Positions 18,252-27,447 of a stretch of 64,000 nucleotides of DNA are shown in pieces. Position numbers and translations under genes: made by a program. Numbering within the stretch: position 1 is the first letter of the stretch; each line of letters opens with the position of its first letter. The notes below the pieces were generated by a model that ran no database searches, was not told where the DNA came from, and was given only the letters and a program-made list of their open reading frames with translations. The DNA is from Allochromatium vinosum DSM 180 (lineage in GTDB: Bacteria > Pseudomonadota > Gammaproteobacteria > Chromatiales > Chromatiaceae), in the NCBI RefSeq assembly GCF_000025485.1, contig NC_013851.1, forward strand, positions 2,337,501 through 2,401,500, in the 5' to 3' direction.

Positions 18252-19018
18252 TCCACCCCAGCGCCCTGGTCGATCCGGGCGCCGAGCTCGACTCATCGGT
18301 CGAGGTCGGTCCCTTTGCCGTGATCGGTGCCGGCGTCGAGATCGACGCCGGCACTCGCATCGGGCCGCACGCCGTGTTGCGCGGGCCGATGCGGATCGGG
18401 CGCGACAATCGCATCTTCCAGTTCGCCTCGGTCGGCGAGGATCCACAGGACAAGAAATACAGCGGTGAACCGACCCGGCTGGAGATGGGCGACCGCAATC
18501 AGGTGCGCGAGTTCGTGACCCTGCATCGCGGCACGGTCCAGGATCAGGGCGTCACCCGCATCGGCGATGACAACCTGTTTATGGCCTATACCCATGTCGC
18601 CCATGACTGCCGCATCGGCAACCAGGTGATCCTGGCCAATGCCGCCTCGCTCGGCGGGCATGTCGAGATCCAGGACTGGGCGATCCTCGGCGGTTTCACC
18701 ATCGTGCACCAGTTCTGCCGTATCGGGGCCCATGCCTTCTGCGCCATGGGCTCGGTGCTCACGCGCGACGTGCCGCCCTATGTCACGGTCGGCGGGCATC
18801 CGGCCGAGCCGCATGGGATCAACAGCGAGGGGCTGAAACGGCGCGGCTTTTCGCCCGAGGCCATTCGCGCCATCAAACGCGCTTATCGCGCCCTCTACAT
18901 GGCCAATCTCAAGCTCGATGAGGCGCGTGCTCAGATCGCCGAGATGGCCGCCGACACACCCGAGTTGCAGCCGCTGCTGGATTTCATCACGGCCGCTGGA
19001 CGCGGGCTGGCGCGCTGA
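18248..19018 (+). CDS. lpxA: UDP-N-acetylglucosamine O-acyltransferase LpxA
   Basis: First enzyme of lipid A synthesis (256 aa). The protein begins [13 protein letters not shown] and shows hexapeptide repeats throughout the first two thirds. The catalytic His is His119 in THVAHDC, matching His125 of E. coli. The C-terminal helical domain contains [13 protein letters not shown] chose TTG at 18248, which overlaps the fabZ stop by three bases and gives the family length. A GTG at 18224 would add eight residues. It precedes lpxB by two bases. Confidence 0.95.
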   Translation: MIHPSALVDPGAELDSSVEVGPFAVIGAGVEIDAGTRIGPHAVLRGPMRIGRDNRIFQFASVGEDPQDKKYSGEPTRLEMGDRNQVREFVTLHRGTVQDQGVTRIGDDNLFMAYTHVAHDCRIGNQVILANAASLGGHVEIQDWAILGGFTIVHQFCRIGAHAFCAMGSVLTRDVPPYVTVGGHPAEPHGINSEGLKRRGFSPEAIRAIKRAYRALYMANLKLDEARAQIAEMAADTPELQPLLDFITAAGRGLAR

Positions 19019-19020
19019 TC

Positions 19021-20256
19021 ATGGACGATCGACCCGATACGCGCACACCACTGCTCATCGGCCTAGTCGCCAACGAACCATCGGGCGATCTGCTGGGGGC
19101 GGCGCTGGCGCGGGCGATCCGCGCGCAGTGTCCTGACGTGCGCTTCGTCGGCGTGGCCGGCCCACGGATGCGTGAGGTCGGCTGCGAGACGCTGTTCGAC
19201 ATGGAGCGGCTGTCGGTGATGGGGTTGGCCGAGGTGCTGGCCCATCTGCCCGAGCTGCTGGGGCTGCGCCGCCGGCTTCTGGAACACTTCATCGCCAACC
19301 CGCCGGCGGTCTTCATCGGCGTGGATGCGCCCGATTTCAATCTGGGGCTGGAGCGTCGGCTGCGCGAGCGCGGAATCAAGACCGTGCATCTGGTCAGCCC
19401 GACCGTCTGGGCCTGGCGGGCCGGACGGGTCAAGAGCATCCGGTGCGCGGTCGACCGGATGCTGTGCATCTTTCCGTTCGAGCAAGACTTCCTGCGTCGG
19501 CACGGCGTGCCGGCGACCTATGTCGGTCATCCGCTGGCCGACGAGATTCCGCTGGAGGTCGATCGTGCCGAAGCGCGTGCGGCGCTCGGACTGCCGGGGG
19601 ACGCGCCGATCATTGCGCTGCTGCCTGGGAGCCGCGCCGGCGAGATGCGTCGGCTGGCTGCGCCCTTCATCGCTACGGCGCGGTGCTGCCTTGAGGCGCG
19701 ACCCGAATTGCACTTCGTCGTGCCGCTGGTCAACGCCCGACTGCGCACCCTGTTCGAGGCCGAGTTGCAGCGGCTCGATCCCAACCTGCCGATCACGCTG
19801 GTCGATGGTCATGGCCGCGAGGCCATCGCCGCCGCCGAGGCCGTGCTGACCGCGTCGGGAACCGCCACCCTGGAGACGTTGCTGCTCAAACGGCCGATGG
19901 TCGTGACGTATCGCCTCCACCCTCTGACGTATCATGTGGTCAAGTGGCTGAAGCTGGTCAAGGTGCCCTATGTCGCCATGGCCAATCTGCTGGCCGGTCG
20001 TGCGCTGGCGCCCGAGTTCCTGCAGGACGACTGCCGCCCCGAGTGTCTGGCTCCAGCCCTGCTCGCCTATCTGGACGATCCCGAGCGCGTCGCCACGATC
20101 CGGAACGAATACGAGCGCATTCATCGTGAGTTGCGATGCGATGCGGCGGCGAGCGCCGCGCGGGCTGTGCTGGAGCTGATCGGCGATTCGGCGCCATCGA
20201 GCCGGAGCATCACTCGAACCGGAAACGAACATGCCACCTCACACCACGCTCGATGA
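19021..20256 (+). CDS. lpxB: Lipid-A-disaccharide synthase
   Basis: Family 19 glycosyltransferase that joins UDP-diacyl-glucosamine and lipid X (411 aa, slightly longer than the usual 380-390). Signatures are [14 protein letters not shown] at the N terminus, [34 protein letters not shown] and [12 protein letters not shown], with the donor-site segment [12 protein letters not shown]. About 20 C-terminal residues rich in Ser, Thr and His are not conserved and overlap the start of rnhB by 26 bases. Confidence 0.96.
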   Translation: MDDRPDTRTPLLIGLVANEPSGDLLGAALARAIRAQCPDVRFVGVAGPRMREVGCETLFDMERLSVMGLAEVLAHLPELLGLRRRLLEHFIANPPAVFIGVDAPDFNLGLERRLRERGIKTVHLVSPTVWAWRAGRVKSIRCAVDRMLCIFPFEQDFLRRHGVPATYVGHPLADEIPLEVDRAEARAALGLPGDAPIIALLPGSRAGEMRRLAAPFIATARCCLEARPELHFVVPLVNARLRTLFEAELQRLDPNLPITLVDGHGREAIAAAEAVLTASGTATLETLLLKRPMVVTYRLHPLTYHVVKWLKLVKVPYVAMANLLAGRALAPEFLQDDCRPECLAPALLAYLDDPERVATIRNEYERIHRELRCDAAASAARAVLELIGDSAPSSRSITRTGNEHATSHHAR

Positions 20257-20851
20257 GTCCATCCTGATCGCCGGCGTCGACGAGGCCGGACGCGGCCCGC
20301 TCGCCGGCCCGGTGTGTGCGGCGGCGGTCATCCTCGACCCGGCGCGCCCGATCGCCGGTATCGGCGACTCCAAGAAACTCAGCCCCGCGCGCCGTGAGCG
20401 TCTGGAACCGCTGATCCGCGACCAGGCGCTCGCCTGGTCGGTCGCCTGGGCCAGTGCCGAGGAGATCGACCGGCTCAACATCCTGCAAGCCACGCTGCTG
20501 GCCATGCGCCGCGCGGTCGAATCGCTTCAGATCCGCCCCGTCAAGGCGCTGATCGACGGCAACCGTTGCCCCCAACTGGACATTGCCGCCGAGGCCATCG
20601 TCGGCGGTGACGGTTCGGTGCCGGCCATCGGCGCCGCCTCGATACTGGCCAAGGTTGCGCGCGACCGTTTCATGCTCGAACTGGACGCCGAGTGTCCCGG
20701 CTACGGCTTTGCCAAGCACAAAGGCTATCCGACACGCGAGCATCTCAATGCGATCGAACGGCTCGGACCCTGTCGCTGGCATCGGCTCAGTTTTGCGCCG
20801 CTGTCAAAGTCGCGTTCGCTCGAAACCGATCATGGAGTGAAGCCGCGGTGA
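20231..20851 (+). CDS. rnhB: Ribonuclease HII
   Basis: Cuts the RNA strand of RNA-DNA hybrids and removes single ribonucleotides from DNA (206 aa). The active-site start [15 protein letters not shown] holds Asp17 and Glu18, and the third acidic residue is in LIDGN. The helical block [13 protein letters not shown] and the C-terminal [11 protein letters not shown] are typical. It overlaps lpxB and is the last gene of the envelope operon; no clear terminator was found after it. Confidence 0.96.
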   Translation: MPPHTTLDESILIAGVDEAGRGPLAGPVCAAAVILDPARPIAGIGDSKKLSPARRERLEPLIRDQALAWSVAWASAEEIDRLNILQATLLAMRRAVESLQIRPVKALIDGNRCPQLDIAAEAIVGGDGSVPAIGAASILAKVARDRFMLELDAECPGYGFAKHKGYPTREHLNAIERLGPCRWHRLSFAPLSKSRSLETDHGVKPR

Positions 20852-21098
20852 GAAGTCGAACGTGGACATGACGTACTTTTCAGGCTGACCCTCTGTCAGG
20901 GCGAGCGCCAATCCACTCCTTGACGCTTTCGCGGCAGGTGCCCATCATGAGTGGCTGCTCTTCGCCACGCGTCATCAAAGTGTCATGTACGGCCTTTAGA
21001 GTGCGCGGAACGGCGGCGTATCCAGCCCATACTCGCATCTCGGCGCCCGCGCGCGCCCTGTCCCTAGACCCCTCGCCCATGAGCTTCACACGACTTCG
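20852..21098. other. Gap of 247 bases ahead of the polyamine cluster
   Basis: No gene is supported here. A small inverted repeat, CTGAC with GTCAG around a five-base loop, lies near 20885-20899. The rest is likely to hold the promoter of the downstream polyamine genes; a -10-like CATACT is visible near 21029-21034, but no good -35 element is. A short open frame in this gap lacks a ribosome binding site. Confidence 0.4.
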
Positions 21099-22205
21099 AT
21101 GACAGACCTGGCCACACCCTATTATTTGATCGACGAATCCCGGCTCCAGCGCAATCTTGAAATCATCCGGCAGGTGCGCGAGCGCTCCGGCGCCAAGTCG
21201 GTGCTGGCGCTCAAGTGTTTCTCGACCTGGTGCGTGTTCGATCTGATGCGCCAGTACCTGGACGGCACCACCAGCAGTTCGCTCTACGAGGCGCGTCTGG
21301 GGTACGAGACGTTCGGCGGCGAGACCCACGCCTACAGTGTCGGCTTTTCGCGCGACGAGGTGCTGGCGGTGCGCGAGTTCGCCGACAAGCTCATCTTCAA
21401 CTCGCTGTCGCAGCTGCGGCGCTTCCATCCGGACGTGGCGGGTCTGAACCTGGGACTGCGCGTCAATCCGGGCATCAGCTATTCGAACTTCGATCTGGCC
21501 GATCCGGCGCGGCGCTATTCGCGGCTGGGCGTCAGCGACAAGGCGGCGCTGGCCGAGGTCGCACCCTGGCTCAAGGGGCTGATGTTCCATTTCAACTGCG
21601 AGAACCCGGACGTCGACAACATCCGTGCCTCGCTTGAGACCCTCGGGCGCGAATACGGCGAGCTGCTGCATCGAATGGAGTGGGTGAGTCTCGGCGGCGG
21701 GCTGTCCTTCACCCAGGACGGCTATGCGCTGGATGCCTTCTGCGAGGCTCTGCGCGCGTTCAGCCGGACGTTCGACATCCAGGTCTATCTGGAGCCGGGC
21801 GAGGCGGCCGTCACCCAGAGTACCGAGCTTGTGACCACCGTGCTCGACGTGGTGCACAATGAGGTCGACATCGCCATCATCGACGCCTCGCTGGAGGCGC
21901 ACATGCTCGACCATCTCATCTATCGCACCCATCCCCGACTCGCCAGCCCGCCGCCCGGTGAGCACCGGATGATGGTTGCCGGACGCACCTGTCTGGCCGG
22001 TGACGTCTTCGGTGACTTCAAACTGGCCGCACCGCTGCAAGTCGGCGACGAAGTACGCATCGCCGATGCCGGCGGGTACACCATGGTCAAGGTCAACTGG
22101 TTCAATGGCGTGGCCATGCCCGCGATCGTGGTGCGTCGGCTCGACGGCACCCTGGAGCGGGTGCGTTCATTTGGCTATGACGACTTCAAGCGCAGTCTGT
22201 CCTGA
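21099..22205 (+). CDS. nspC: Carboxynorspermidine/carboxyspermidine decarboxylase-like protein
   Basis: PLP enzyme of the alanine racemase-fold decarboxylase family (368 aa) that removes the carboxyl group from carboxynorspermidine, carboxyspermidine or a related carboxyaminopropyl compound. The Schiff-base lysine is Lys39 in SVLALKCFSTW. The phosphate/cofactor elements VSLGGGLSF and YLEPGEA and the C-terminal active-site segment AGRTCLAGDVFGDF are present. It lies 72 bases ahead of its partner dehydrogenase gene, and both are followed by an AdiA-type decarboxylase. The exact substrate cannot be read from sequence; see the finding on this cluster. LysA, the nearest paralogue, is encoded separately at 54628. 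Confidence 0.9.
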   Translation: MTDLATPYYLIDESRLQRNLEIIRQVRERSGAKSVLALKCFSTWCVFDLMRQYLDGTTSSSLYEARLGYETFGGETHAYSVGFSRDEVLAVREFADKLIFNSLSQLRRFHPDVAGLNLGLRVNPGISYSNFDLADPARRYSRLGVSDKAALAEVAPWLKGLMFHFNCENPDVDNIRASLETLGREYGELLHRMEWVSLGGGLSFTQDGYALDAFCEALRAFSRTFDIQVYLEPGEAAVTQSTELVTTVLDVVHNEVDIAIIDASLEAHMLDHLIYRTHPRLASPPPGEHRMMVAGRTCLAGDVFGDFKLAAPLQVGDEVRIADAGGYTMVKVNWFNGVAMPAIVVRRLDGTLERVRSFGYDDFKRSLS

Positions 22206-22277
22206 TCCGCGCCCGCTGGCGAACACCCTGTTTTCCAAGCCACTTCTCAACCACAGCAACGTCCAATCGAGAACTCC

Positions 22278-23618
22278 ATGAAGAAAAACGTGCTGATCAT
22301 CGGCGCCGGCGGCGTCGCGCATGTGGCCGCGCACAAGGCGGCGATGAACAACGACGTGCTGGGCGACATCTGCATCGCCTCGCGCACCCAGTCCAAGTGC
22401 GATGAGATCATCGAGAGCATCCAGCGCAAGGGGCATCTCAAGGATCCGTCCAAGAAGCTCTATTCGCGCCAGATCGATGCGCTCGACATCCCGGCGACCG
22501 TCGAGCTGATCCGCGAGACCAATTCCGAGATCGTCATCAATCTCGGTCAGGCGTTCCTCAACATGTCGATCCTGGAAGCCTGTCTCGAAACGGGCGTCGC
22601 CTATATCGACACGGCCATCCACGAAGACCCGGACAAGGTCTGCGAGAATCCGCCCTGGTATGCCAACTACGAGTGGAAGCGCAAGGACCGCTGTGCCGAA
22701 AAGGGCGTGACCGCCATCCTCGGCGCCGGTTTCGATCCGGGCGTGGTCAACGCCTATTGCGCACTGGCGGTCAAGCGTTATTTCGACAAGATCGAGACCA
22801 TCGACATCATCGACGTCAACGCCGGCAGCCACGGCCGGTATTTCGCGACCAACTTCGATCCCGAGATCAACTTCCGCGAGTTCATCAAGGTCTGGACCTG
22901 GATCGACCGCCAGTGGAAGGAGTATCCGACCCACACGGTCAAGCGCGTCTACGATCTGCCGGTGGTCGGCCCCTCCCCCATCTATCTCAACGGCCACGAC
23001 GAGCTGCACTCGCTGTCGCAGAACATCGACGCCGAGAGCATTCGGTTCTGGATGGGCTTCGGCGACCACTACATCAACGTCTTCACCGTGCTGCGCACCC
23101 TGGGATTCCTCGAACATCTGCCGGTCAAGCTCGCCGACGGTCAGGAAGTGGTGCCGCTCAAGGTGGTCAAGGCCCTGTTCCCCGACCCCAAGACGCTGGC
23201 CCCCAACTACACCGGCAAAACCTGCATCGGCAACTTCGTCAAGGGGATCAAGGACGGCAAGCCGCGCGAGCTGCTGATCTATCAGGTCTCGGACCACAAG
23301 GCCGCCTATGAGGAAGTCGAATCGCAGGGCATCAGCTACACCGCCGGCGTGCCGCCGGTCGCTGCCGCCATGCTGATCGCCGACGGCACCTGGGACACCA
23401 AGACCATGGTCAACGTCGAGGAGCTGGACCCGGAGCCGTTCATCGCCATCCTCGACCGCATCGGCTTGCCGACCGAGTTCAAGGAGATCGAGCCGGGCAG
23501 CGCCGAGTCCTTCGACGGTACTGTGCGCGATCTGGAGACCGAGATCGCCGAGTCGACCGCGACCGTCACCGTCTCAGCGGCCAATCCCATGATCGCCGTG
23601 GCGCCCAAGCCGCGTTGA
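22278..23618 (+). CDS. Carboxynorspermidine dehydrogenase-like protein (saccharopine dehydrogenase family)
   Basis: NADPH-dependent enzyme (446 aa) that by family condenses an amine with aspartate semialdehyde to give a carboxyaminopropyl amine, the substrate of the NspC-like enzyme. The Rossmann motif is VLIIGAGGVAHVAAHKAA (residues 5-22). GVTAILGAGFDPGVVNAY and DVNAGSHGRY are typical of the Lys1/CANSDH branch. About 40 C-terminal residues after the catalytic domain, rich in Ser, Thr, Ala and Val, look like a tail not shared by the family core. It is followed by a GC hairpin and the decarboxylase gene. The family is clear; substrate choice (diaminopropane, putrescine or agmatine) is open. 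Confidence 0.87.
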   Translation: MKKNVLIIGAGGVAHVAAHKAAMNNDVLGDICIASRTQSKCDEIIESIQRKGHLKDPSKKLYSRQIDALDIPATVELIRETNSEIVINLGQAFLNMSILEACLETGVAYIDTAIHEDPDKVCENPPWYANYEWKRKDRCAEKGVTAILGAGFDPGVVNAYCALAVKRYFDKIETIDIIDVNAGSHGRYFATNFDPEINFREFIKVWTWIDRQWKEYPTHTVKRVYDLPVVGPSPIYLNGHDELHSLSQNIDAESIRFWMGFGDHYINVFTVLRTLGFLEHLPVKLADGQEVVPLKVVKALFPDPKTLAPNYTGKTCIGNFVKGIKDGKPRELLIYQVSDHKAAYEEVESQGISYTAGVPPVAAAMLIADGTWDTKTMVNVEELDPEPFIAILDRIGLPTEFKEIEPGSAESFDGTVRDLETEIAESTATVTVSAANPMIAVAPKPR

Positions 23619-23629
23619 TCCTCAGAACC

Positions 23630-23649
23630 GGCGGCCCGAGCGGGCCGCC
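23630..23649 (+). terminator. GC-rich hairpin between the dehydrogenase and decarboxylase genes
   Basis: A perfect eight-base-pair stem, GGCGGCCC with GGGCCGCC, closes the loop GAGC. No T-run follows, so Rho-independent termination is uncertain; it could also stabilise the upstream message. It begins 11 bases after the dehydrogenase stop. Confidence 0.4.
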
Positions 23650-23767
23650 CGTCCCGCGACCGACTCCAGGCTCGATCATCGCGCCGACCACTCGCTGTCC
23701 ATCCGTGACCGGCCCGCTTCCCAACTGACGGCGAGCGTGCCGGCCCTTTACTTTCGAGGATTACGCG

Positions 23768-26020
23768 ATGCGTTTCCGTTTTCCAGTCGTCATCATCGAC
23801 GAGGACTTCCGCTCCGAGAACGCGAGCGGTCTTGGCATTCGTGCGCTCGCCAAGGCGCTCGAAAGCGAGGGGCTGGAGGTGCTCGGCGTCACCAGCTATG
23901 GCGATCTGACCTCGTTCGCCCAGCAGCAGAGCCGCGCCTCCTGTTTCATCCTGTCGATCGACGACGAGGAGTTCGGCAGCGGCTCGCCCGAGGAGGCGCT
24001 CGAAGCGCTTGCCACCCTGCGCGCGTTCGTCCAGGAAGTGCGGCTGCGCAACGAGGACATTCCGATCTTCCTCTACGGCGAGACGCGCACCTCGCGTCAC
24101 ATCCCGAACGATGTGCTCAAGGAACTGCACGGCTTCATCCACATGTTCGAGGACACGCCCGAGTTCATCGCCCGCTATGTGGCGCGCGAGTCGCGGGTCT
24201 ATCTCGACAGTCTGGCCCCGCCCTTCTTCCGCGCGCTCACCCACTATGCCGCCGACAGCTCCTACTCCTGGCACTGTCCGGGACACTCGGGCGGCGTGGC
24301 CTTTCTCAAGAGTCCGGTGGGACAGATGTTCCATCAGTTCTTCGGCGAGAACATGCTGCGCGCCGATGTCTGCAATGCGGTCGACGAACTCGGGCAACTG
24401 CTCGATCACTCCGGCCCGGTGGCGGCCTCCGAGCGCAACGCGGCGCGCATCTTCAATTGCGACCATCTGTTCTTCGTCACCAACGGTACATCGACCTCGA
24501 ACAAGATCGTCTGGCACTCGACGGTCGCGCCCGACGACATCGTAGTGGTCGACCGCAACTGCCACAAGTCGATCCTGCACGCCATCATCATGACCGGAGC
24601 GATCCCGGTGTTCCTGATGCCGACGCGCAATCATTACGGCATCATCGGCCCGATCCCGCTCGATGAGTTCAAGCCCGAGAACATCCGGCGCAAGATCGCC
24701 GCCAATCCCTTCGCCAAGGGGATCGACGCCAAGCCGCGCGTCCTGACCATCACCCAGAGCACCTATGACGGCGTGCTCTACAACGTCGACACCATCAAGT
24801 CGCTGCTCGACGGCGAGATCCACACCCTGCTGTTCGACGAAGCCTGGCTGCCGCACGCCTCCTTCCACGACTTCTATACCGGCATGCACGCCATCGGCAA
24901 GGATCGGCCGCGCTGTCACGAGTCGATGGTGTTCGCCACCCAGTCGACGCACAAGCTGCTCGCCGGTCTCTCGCAAGCCTCGCAGATCCTGGTGCAGGAG
25001 TCCGACCAGCGCCAGCTGGACCGCGATAGCTTCATCGAAGCCTATCTGATGCACTCATCGACCAGTCCGCAGTACGCCATCATCGCCTCGTGCGACGTGG
25101 CGGCGGCCATGATGGAGCCGCCCGGCGGCACGGCGCTGGTGCATGAGTCGATCATGGAGGCGCTCGACTTCCGGCGCGCCATGCGCAAGGTCGACGAAGA
25201 GTTCGGCGAGGACTGGTGGTTCAAGGTCTGGGGGCCGGACTATCTGGCCGAGGAAGGCATCGGTGATCGCGACGACTGGATGCTGCACGCCGACGACCAC
25301 TGGCACGGCTTCGGCGAGCTGGCGCCCGGTTTCAACATGCTCGATCCGATCAAGGCCACGGTCATCACGCCTGGGCTGAACATGGACGGCGAGTTCTCCG
25401 AATCGGGCATCCCGGCGGCGATCGTCACCAAGTATCTGGCCGAGCACGGGATCGTGGTCGAGAAGACCGGGCTGTATTCGTTCTTCATCATGTTCACGAT
25501 CGGTATCACCAAGGGCCGTTGGAACACCATGGTGACGGAGCTCCAGCAGTTCAAACACGACTACGACCGCAACCAGCCGCTGTGGCGCGTGCTGCCGGAG
25601 TTCATCCAGGCCCATCCGCGCTATGAGAAGATCGGTCTGCGCGATCTGTGCGACGAGATCCACGGCATCTACAAGGCCAACGATGTCGCGCGCCTGACCA
25701 CCGACATGTATCTGTCCGATATCGTCCCGGCCATGAAGCCGGCGGTGGCCTTCGCCAAGATGGCCCATCGCGAGATCGAACGGGTCGGGATCGATGATCT
25801 CGAAGGGCGCGTGACCAGCGTGCTGCTCACACCCTATCCGCCCGGCATTCCGCTACTGATTCCGGGCGAGCGCTTCAATGCCACCATCGTGCGCTATCTC
25901 CAGTTCGCGCGCGAGTTCAACACCCGCTTCCCCGGCTTCGAGACCGACATCCATGGTCTGGTCAAGGAAGAGAACGGCGGCGAGGTCAGCTATTTCGTCG
26001 ACTGCGTCAGGCCGCTGTGA
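23768..26020 (+). CDS. AdiA-type arginine/lysine/ornithine decarboxylase
   Basis: Large PLP-dependent fold-type I decarboxylase (750 aa) with an N-terminal receiver-like wing domain (residues 1-130), the central PLP domain and a C-terminal domain. The PLP lysine is Lys396 in [25 protein letters not shown] and [10 protein letters not shown] closely follow E. coli AdiA (756 aa), which makes arginine the most likely substrate and agmatine the product. Lysine or ornithine cannot be excluded without alignment to characterised enzymes. A well-placed GAGGATTACGCG leader precedes the ATG. It is the third gene of the polyamine cluster. Its 3' end overlaps that of the convergent xthA by 14 bases. Confidence 0.88.
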   Translation: MRFRFPVVIIDEDFRSENASGLGIRALAKALESEGLEVLGVTSYGDLTSFAQQQSRASCFILSIDDEEFGSGSPEEALEALATLRAFVQEVRLRNEDIPIFLYGETRTSRHIPNDVLKELHGFIHMFEDTPEFIARYVARESRVYLDSLAPPFFRALTHYAADSSYSWHCPGHSGGVAFLKSPVGQMFHQFFGENMLRADVCNAVDELGQLLDHSGPVAASERNAARIFNCDHLFFVTNGTSTSNKIVWHSTVAPDDIVVVDRNCHKSILHAIIMTGAIPVFLMPTRNHYGIIGPIPLDEFKPENIRRKIAANPFAKGIDAKPRVLTITQSTYDGVLYNVDTIKSLLDGEIHTLLFDEAWLPHASFHDFYTGMHAIGKDRPRCHESMVFATQSTHKLLAGLSQASQILVQESDQRQLDRDSFIEAYLMHSSTSPQYAIIASCDVAAAMMEPPGGTALVHESIMEALDFRRAMRKVDEEFGEDWWFKVWGPDYLAEEGIGDRDDWMLHADDHWHGFGELAPGFNMLDPIKATVITPGLNMDGEFSESGIPAAIVTKYLAEHGIVVEKTGLYSFFIMFTIGITKGRWNTMVTELQQFKHDYDRNQPLWRVLPEFIQAHPRYEKIGLRDLCDEIHGIYKANDVARLTTDMYLSDIVPAMKPAVAFAKMAHREIERVGIDDLEGRVTSVLLTPYPPGIPLLIPGERFNATIVRYLQFAREFNTRFPGFETDIHGLVKEENGGEVSYFVDCVRPL

Positions 26021-26849
26021 GATCGGCGAGATCCAGGGTGATCCACACCGGGCAATGGTCGGAGGGTTTGTCCATCGCCCGGATGGCATAGTCGATACCG
26101 ACGTCGATCAGCCGCTCGCGCAGCGGGGCCGAGATCAGGATATGGTCGATGCGCAGACCATGTTTCGGCTCGCGCTCGAAGCCGCGCGAGCGGTAGTCGA
26201 ACCAGCTGAAGCGGTCGGCGGTTTCGGGATGGCGAGTGCGGTAGGCATCGATCAGCCCCCAGTCGAGCAGGGCCTGGAACCACTCACGCTCCTCGGGCAG
26301 GAAGGCGCATTTCCCGGTGCGCAGCCAGCGTTTGGCGTTGTCGGCGCCGATCCCGATATCCAGATCCAGGGGGGCGACGTTCATGTCGCCGAGCAGGACG
26401 ATGTTCTGGTCCGGGCGGAAGGCGGTGCGCAGATAGTCCAGCAGGCCGGCATAGAACTGCTGCTTGGCGGGGAACTTCAGCGGATGGTCGCGGCCTTCGC
26501 CTTGCGGGAAGTAGCCGTTGATGACCGTGACTTCGTCACCGTCGGCGAGCCGATATTGGCCTAGTATCAACCGACGCTGGGCTTCGGCGTCGTCGTTCGG
26601 CAGTCCCTTGACGACGCTGTGCGGAGACTGTTTGCTCAGGAGCGCCACGCCATAGTGTCCCTTTTGACCGTGAATCCGGACGTCATAGCCCAGTCCGCGC
26701 GCCCAATCGAGCGGAAACTGCTCGTCGGCGACCTTGGATTCCTGCAGGGCGAGGATGTCGGGGTCGAGTCCGGCCTTGAGCGCCTCGACCTGATGCGGAC
26801 GGGCGCGGACGCCGTTGATGTTGAACGAGACGATCTTGAGCACCGGCAT
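26007..26849 (-). CDS. xthA: Exodeoxyribonuclease III / AP endonuclease
   Basis: Base-excision repair nuclease that cuts at abasic sites and degrades duplex DNA from 3' ends (280 aa). The start [17 protein letters not shown], the metal-binding LALQESKV, the block [27 protein letters not shown] and the C-terminal catalytic PSDHCPVWI are all present. The ATG at 26849 has GGGAGA upstream. The 3' end overlaps the polyamine decarboxylase gene tail to tail, leaving no room for a separate terminator. Confidence 0.96.
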   Translation of the reverse strand: MPVLKIVSFNINGVRARPHQVEALKAGLDPDILALQESKVADEQFPLDWARGLGYDVRIHGQKGHYGVALLSKQSPHSVVKGLPNDDAEAQRRLILGQYRLADGDEVTVINGYFPQGEGRDHPLKFPAKQQFYAGLLDYLRTAFRPDQNIVLLGDMNVAPLDLDIGIGADNAKRWLRTGKCAFLPEEREWFQALLDWGLIDAYRTRHPETADRFSWFDYRSRGFEREPKHGLRIDHILISAPLRERLIDVGIDYAIRAMDKPSDHCPVWITLDLADLTAA

Positions 26850-26908
26850 TCTCCCGACGGATTCCAGAACCAAACGACACATCCCTTTGTAATCGATCGG
26901 AGGCTCCC

Positions 26909-27400
26909 ATGTCACTGTTACAGGCCTTCAAAGGCCATCGCGGCGAGTATCTCGTCGTGCTGCAATTCGTGCTGATGTTCGTCTTCATCCTGGCGCCGAA
27001 CTGGAATCCGCTGGCCACGGCCGGCGTGCTCGCGGCCCTGGAGCCGGTGCGCTGGATCGCGCTTGGCGGGCTGGGGCTGGTCGCGCTGGTGTTCGGCGCC
27101 TTCGGTTCGATCCACATCCGCGACTATCTCACGCCCCTGCCCTATCCGGTCGACCACAGCCAACTGGTCAGGCACGGCGTCTATGCCTGGGTGCGCCATC
27201 CGCTCTACAGCAGCCAGCTCCTGGCCGCGCTCGGCTGGACGCTCTACACCCTGAGTCTGTCCCATCTGCTGATCCTGGCGATCGGCTTCGTCTTCTTCGA
27301 CTACAAAGCCCGCAAAGAAGAAGCCTGGCTGACCGAGCGCCATCCCGACTATGCCGATTACGCGCGCGAAGTGCGCAAGTTCGTGCCCTGGATCTATTGA
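26909..27400 (+). CDS. Isoprenylcysteine carboxyl methyltransferase-family membrane protein
   Basis: A 163-residue protein with about four hydrophobic helices and the C-terminal methyltransferase signature of the ICMT/PEMT family: [18 protein letters not shown] followed by [17 protein letters not shown] and VRKFVPWIY. Bacterial members are mostly uncharacterised; the bound cofactor is S-adenosylmethionine, and the acceptor is unknown. A GGAGG ribosome site lies close ahead of the ATG. It is a single gene, divergent from xthA with 59 bases between the starts and convergent with the YyaL-type gene. Confidence 0.8.
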   Translation: MSLLQAFKGHRGEYLVVLQFVLMFVFILAPNWNPLATAGVLAALEPVRWIALGGLGLVALVFGAFGSIHIRDYLTPLPYPVDHSQLVRHGVYAWVRHPLYSSQLLAALGWTLYTLSLSHLLILAIGFVFFDYKARKEEAWLTERHPDYADYAREVRKFVPWIY

Positions 27401-27419
27401 GGCACGACCACGATCCTCG

Positions 27420-27440
27420 ACCCGCGAAAAGACGGGTTTC
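27420..27440 (+). terminator. Weak terminator-like hairpin after the methyltransferase gene
   Basis: A five-base-pair stem, ACCCG with CGGGT, around an eight-base loop, followed by TTT. It sits between two convergent genes and may serve the plus-strand gene. The short stem and short T-run make it a weak candidate. Confidence 0.3.
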
Positions 27441-27447
27441 CGGTCGA

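Noticed and set aside
20920-21102. Short open frame ahead of nspC
   Set aside because: No ribosome binding site and no recognisable sequence; more likely part of the promoter region.
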